A stretch of DNA of 64,000 nt from Siniperca chuatsi. Taxonomy: Eukaryota; Chordata; Actinopteri; Centrarchiformes; Sinipercidae. Position numbers and translations under genes: made by a program. The stretch's first letter is position 1; each line of letters opens with the position of its first letter. The DNA lies in contig NC_058059.1 of the NCBI RefSeq assembly GCF_020085105.1, forward strand, positions 18,851,042 through 18,915,041, given 5' to 3'. Below are positions 60,437 to 64,000 of the stretch, in pieces. The notes under the pieces are model-generated. The model did not search any database. It worked only from the letters and a program-made list of their open reading frames with translations, and was not told the origin of the DNA.

Positions 60437-61324
60437 CTAGAGAAAGAGCATGCGTATACTTATCACAGAGTGACGCATAGTTAGCGAAGCAAAGAGTCAT
60501 GTAGTTGGACTATACCGAGACAGCAACTGAAAGGGGAAACTGGCAAAAGTGAGGGGGAACCAGTTGATTTATGGAAGGTCATGTTTGTGTACAAGATATC
60601 CAAGTATTAGCAGAGGAAATGAGTGAATGCTTTTTTAAAAGTGGAGATTTAACAACATACAGGGGACATTTGCTGAAATAAAGTCAGGCAGAAGAGATGC
60701 AAATGAGGGAAAGATAATAAAAACAAAAAGCTAAAAGCTAAATAAAACACCAAAACAACAGCGTTGACGCACATGTGATTCCTGATATTTTGCTGATTTA
60801 AGAAATTAGTCATAGTTTTTAGTCAAACTGAAATTGTGTCTAGAAAATGACAAGTAAGCTACAACTCAAGTAATTTGACTTTTTTGAATTAAGTCATCAC
60901 TAAAATGATTGTTAACAAACAGACAGGCTTTCTGTAATACAGATCCTGGTTTGCTCTTATGGCCAAAAATTGCGAAATTTAAAGTATATTTCTGTGCATT
61001 TCTATAAACATGTTAAGGTAACATGACATTTAAGTGAGAAAACAGACGCGAGTCTTTCTTTGAGGAAATATCAGGCAATATCATCAAGAATTTATCTGTG
61101 CTGCAGAGCTATAAAGACATCTAGCCACTCCTTCTCAACCCTTTGTACCAGAGAGAGATCTATGGCAGATAATCCACTACCACAAAGATTAAGATAGCGA
61201 TATGACCATGAACATTTGACTTGCTTAGAATCAGGCAAGAATTGCAAGACATTGAATACACAACAGAAAATCAAGGTTTTGATTCATATTTGTGTGTTGT
61301 TTTTTTTTGGAACAGCATACCATT
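60437..61324. other. Sequence upstream of the first visible ATPase exon
   Basis: No exon could be identified here. An upstream exon with a phase-1 donor, or a non-coding leader exon, must lie here or further right. The 60-residue minus-strand frame at 61092-61274 has no assigned family. Confidence 0.45.
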
Positions 61325-61840
61325 TCCTAAATAATAACAATAAAACTTTATTTATAGAGCGCTTATTAAAACAAAGTACAAAGTGATTCACAACAAGAGA
61401 AATAAAATACCACAGTGAATGATGAAATATAAAGAAATAAAATACACAAAAGCAATAAAATAAACAGCCAGTTCAGGTAAAATCTGGATATGCTTTCCGA
61501 TAAAAATGTGTTTTGAGAAGAGACTTAAACGAAGACACTGACTCAGACAACCTAATTTCTTCTGGCAAGTTGTTCCAGAGCCTCGGGGCCCTGATGGCAA
61601 AAGCTCTGTCCCCCTTAGTTTTCATCCTGGACTCAGGAACAGACAGGAGACCCCTGAAGATCTCAAACTTCGTGAAGGTTCATAAGGGATTACAAGATCT
61701 TAAAATCAATCCTAAAACAAACAGGGAGCCAGTGTAAAGAGGCTAAAACAGGTGTGATGTGACCGTACCACTTGGTCCTGGTTAACAGCCTAGCAGCTAA
61801 GTTCTGTACAGTCTGCAGTCGTTTCAGAGTTTTTTGATTA
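61325..61840 (-). mobile_element. L2-like LINE 3' fragment
   Basis: The minus strand encodes LKRLQTVQNLAARLLTRTKW and HITPVLASLHWLPV, then FRIDFKIL (about 61830 down to 61690). This is the C-terminal end of the reverse-transcriptase protein of L2-type fish LINEs. The 3' untranslated part follows to about 61331, ending in TCTATAAATAAAGTTTTATT. The copy is 5'-truncated. Confidence 0.85.
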
Positions 61841-64000
61841 AGACAAAATGGAACAGGAAGAATATGAAATGTCCACAGTGAAATCCATAACAATAAAAAA
61901 TGACCAGAAATTGGTTGCTGATCCTTGCCCTGCATATATGGTAAAGAAACAAAACCACCCATTACCCTGTATTCAAAATAAGTTAAAAAAAAGTGTATGT
62001 CCTCCACATAAAAGAAAATCATGAATCATCTTTGAGATAAATGAGACAAAGTTTCTCACCACTACATGTGCTGCTCAGCAATATCCTGATTTGTATGTGT
62101 GTACAGTTTAGAAAACCAGACGGCTCCAAACCAAAAGGCTTGGTTGGGCATGTTTCACTCACGCTGTTATTGTTCTACTTGCACTCACACAACTATGAAA
62201 TTGAATGAATTATTGTGAATCCGGAATGGCTTGGACTTATTGATTAGTCATGTATTTGAAATGTGTCTCACATGTCTAAGGGTTTAAAATGTAAGCGCCT
62301 TCGTGTTCTTTTTCCACTAAAGTGCTGTACATCCACCATTTTCCCAGTGCGTAAAAACCAATGAAAACCAGCCACATACCTCAAACAAAAATGGGATTTC
62401 TTGGGTCCTTTAAGTCCTGCACACACATAGACACAGGAACACAGGGCCAAAAAAAAAAAAGATAAAAAGAAAGTGGGAAAAAAAAGCTAGTTTCAATTCT
62501 CCCTCAGATAAAGTAAATCCAGGTCCTCGTCTGTGCTCTGTTTGGATTCCCAGGCAGAGAAGGGGGTTCGACTGGGGCTTCCAGCTGGATGAAAGAGACA
62601 CAGGACGGACGACAGGTGAAGTGGCGTAGTGGTGAGAGAGGCGCCTACTGCAGAGGTTTCAGGTTCATGCAGGAAGAGCTGGGATCCCCCGGCGCCTAAC
62701 AGCTCAGGGCTTGAGCAAACAATGCAGCGATCTTTGGACCTGGATGGTGAGACGGGGCAGGAGTGGAGGGCCAGTAAAACAACAGTACAGGTGAATGGCT
62801 CCAGCCAATCGGGGCCAACATTATAGTTTCGATCTGAGCAGCCAGGTATGTAACACACCCTGTGATGGTGCGCATGCTCAAAATGAGGACTTCTCTCTCT
62901 GACATTTTCAATATCAGCTCCTTTAGTCCAATTCACATTTTGCCTCTTTCATAGGTGCAAGAAATGCCAGGCATCTGTTGCTCTCTTGAAGCATAAACAT
63001 TTTTAACGACTTACCAAAAGTAAGTTATGACAGCTCTGAAAATTGTGACTTCATGACTGATGTGCACATCCAGGTGCTTTCAGAAATGGAATTTAATACC
63101 TGGGCTCGAACACAAAGAGACGCTGTGTCGTCCAGGAGACCTCAACTTGAACTGCTTGCTAAATTAGTTATTGTGTGTGTGTGTGTGTGTGAGTGCCTGC
63201 AGGCACACAGAAATAAACTTCTACCTGCATGTATGCACAGATGTGCATGCACAAAGACACAGGCACATTATGTTTTCACAGTGGTAACAGACCTAATCGC
63301 CTTTGGGAAGATGCAACTCAGACATCAACAGGAAACACTAATGCATGTCATGTGGATCAATTTTCAGACAATCAAAGTGAGGGAAAAAATGCTTCAAGAG
63401 CATTCCAAAAGAACGTATTGCATTTCATAACATAGTGGTGTGAAATTCCTCTTCCTGTTAAACAAGAGTTACCAGTAGGAAAAATCATATTGGCATTTCT
63501 GATTTAATTTAGGAAGTCTGGTGCAATAATTCTGCAAGATTGTGTTATGATTTGTACTAATTAAAGCATGCAATAAAAAATGATATGTATATCTAAGTGT
63601 GCGAGTGACTATGCCCCAATAAGGAATCTGTCCTAGTTCTACAGAGCTGAATCTTAATACACTATTTATATTGGAAGAATCAACTCAAGAAAAGTGTTAA
63701 CCAAACACATAATTATTTGGTTTTACTCCCTTTATATTGCCTGTGCACACAACAAATACTTTCACACCCAGAAACATATGACAAGAAGTGATATATAATA
63801 CTTTGCCTATTGCCATTGGAATTTTGTCTTCAGCTTGTTAACGGCTGAACTTTCTTTACCAGTCACTCATTTTCTTTGGCTTTCTACCTTTAGAGTCAGT
63901 GCTGAGCATGTGACGAGTTGGTTTAATTAATAAGACGACTCCCCTACAGTATAATCTTCACGTCTCTGTAATCATAATCAAAACATTCATTCACTGTGGT
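61841..64000. other. Right end of window: no supported gene
   Basis: Contains the SINE-like boxes at 62622-62670 and a GT array at about 63172-63192. The 147-residue minus-strand frame at 62493-62936 begins with GTG and has no recognised domain; a leader exon of the flippase gene could lie here but is not demonstrated. Confidence 0.45.
62622..62670 (+). repeat. Possible tRNA-SINE head
   Basis: A-box TGGCGTAGTGG (62622-62632) fits the consensus TRGCNNAGTGG exactly. About 30 bases later GGTTCATGC (62662-62670) is a weak B-box. No tRNA fold is supported. Confidence 0.35.

Noticed and set aside
61513-61737. 74-codon plus-strand frame
   Set aside because: Antisense to the 3' part of an L2-like LINE fragment.
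62493-62936. 147-codon minus-strand frame as first exon of the flippase
   Set aside because: Begins with GTG, lacks the acidic/basic leader of ATP8B proteins and no phase-1 donor joining to 60436 was found.

Overview
This is vertebrate chromosomal DNA, almost certainly from a ray-finned (teleost) fish. Genes have GT-AG introns. Long CA/TG microsatellites, a Tc1-type transposon, L2-like LINE fragments and several fold-back or miniature DNA elements typical of fish genomes are scattered through it. The recognisable proteins are an hsp30-type small heat-shock protein (two copies), STBD1 and an ATP8B-class phospholipid flippase. No bacterial, viral or CRISPR-type locus was seen.

Layout. Positions 1-28,000 are gene-poor. 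They hold a decayed LINE (1386-2262), dispersed fish repeats, a broken Tc1 element that contains a 120-bp inverted duplication (9826-10805), a degenerate GAGAT/GATAT tract (10806-11480), a cluster of three CA/TG arrays (12498-12828), and two elements with terminal inverted repeats (13689-14560 and 16949-17465). Positions 28,000-31,300 carry two almost identical intronless hsp30 genes on the minus strand. Each has a perfect heat-shock element and a perfect CRE palindrome upstream. A three-exon stbd1 gene lies on the plus strand at 32534-38681, with a CpG-rich first exon, a very large third exon and a terminal glycogen-binding CBM20 domain. Its second intron contains two mobile elements. Positions 40,200-47,200 are intergenic. 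Positions 47,233-60,436 on the minus strand hold a 27-exon P4-ATPase of the ATP8B subfamily, with all catalytic motifs present and all splice phases compatible. Its N-terminal start is not fully settled. The last 3.5 kb are upstream sequence with an L2-like LINE fragment and a tRNA-SINE-like box pair.

How the genes relate. They do not form a functional unit. hsp30 is a stress chaperone, STBD1 tethers glycogen to membranes, and the ATP8B protein flips phospholipids. stbd1 and the ATPase converge tail to tail; hsp30 copy 2 and stbd1 diverge. I found no convincing new biological system. The most interesting items are the recently homogenised hsp30 pair with conserved promoter sites, the roughly three-fold enlarged STBD1 with internal repeats and candidate Atg8-binding motifs, and the palindromic Tc1 remnant.
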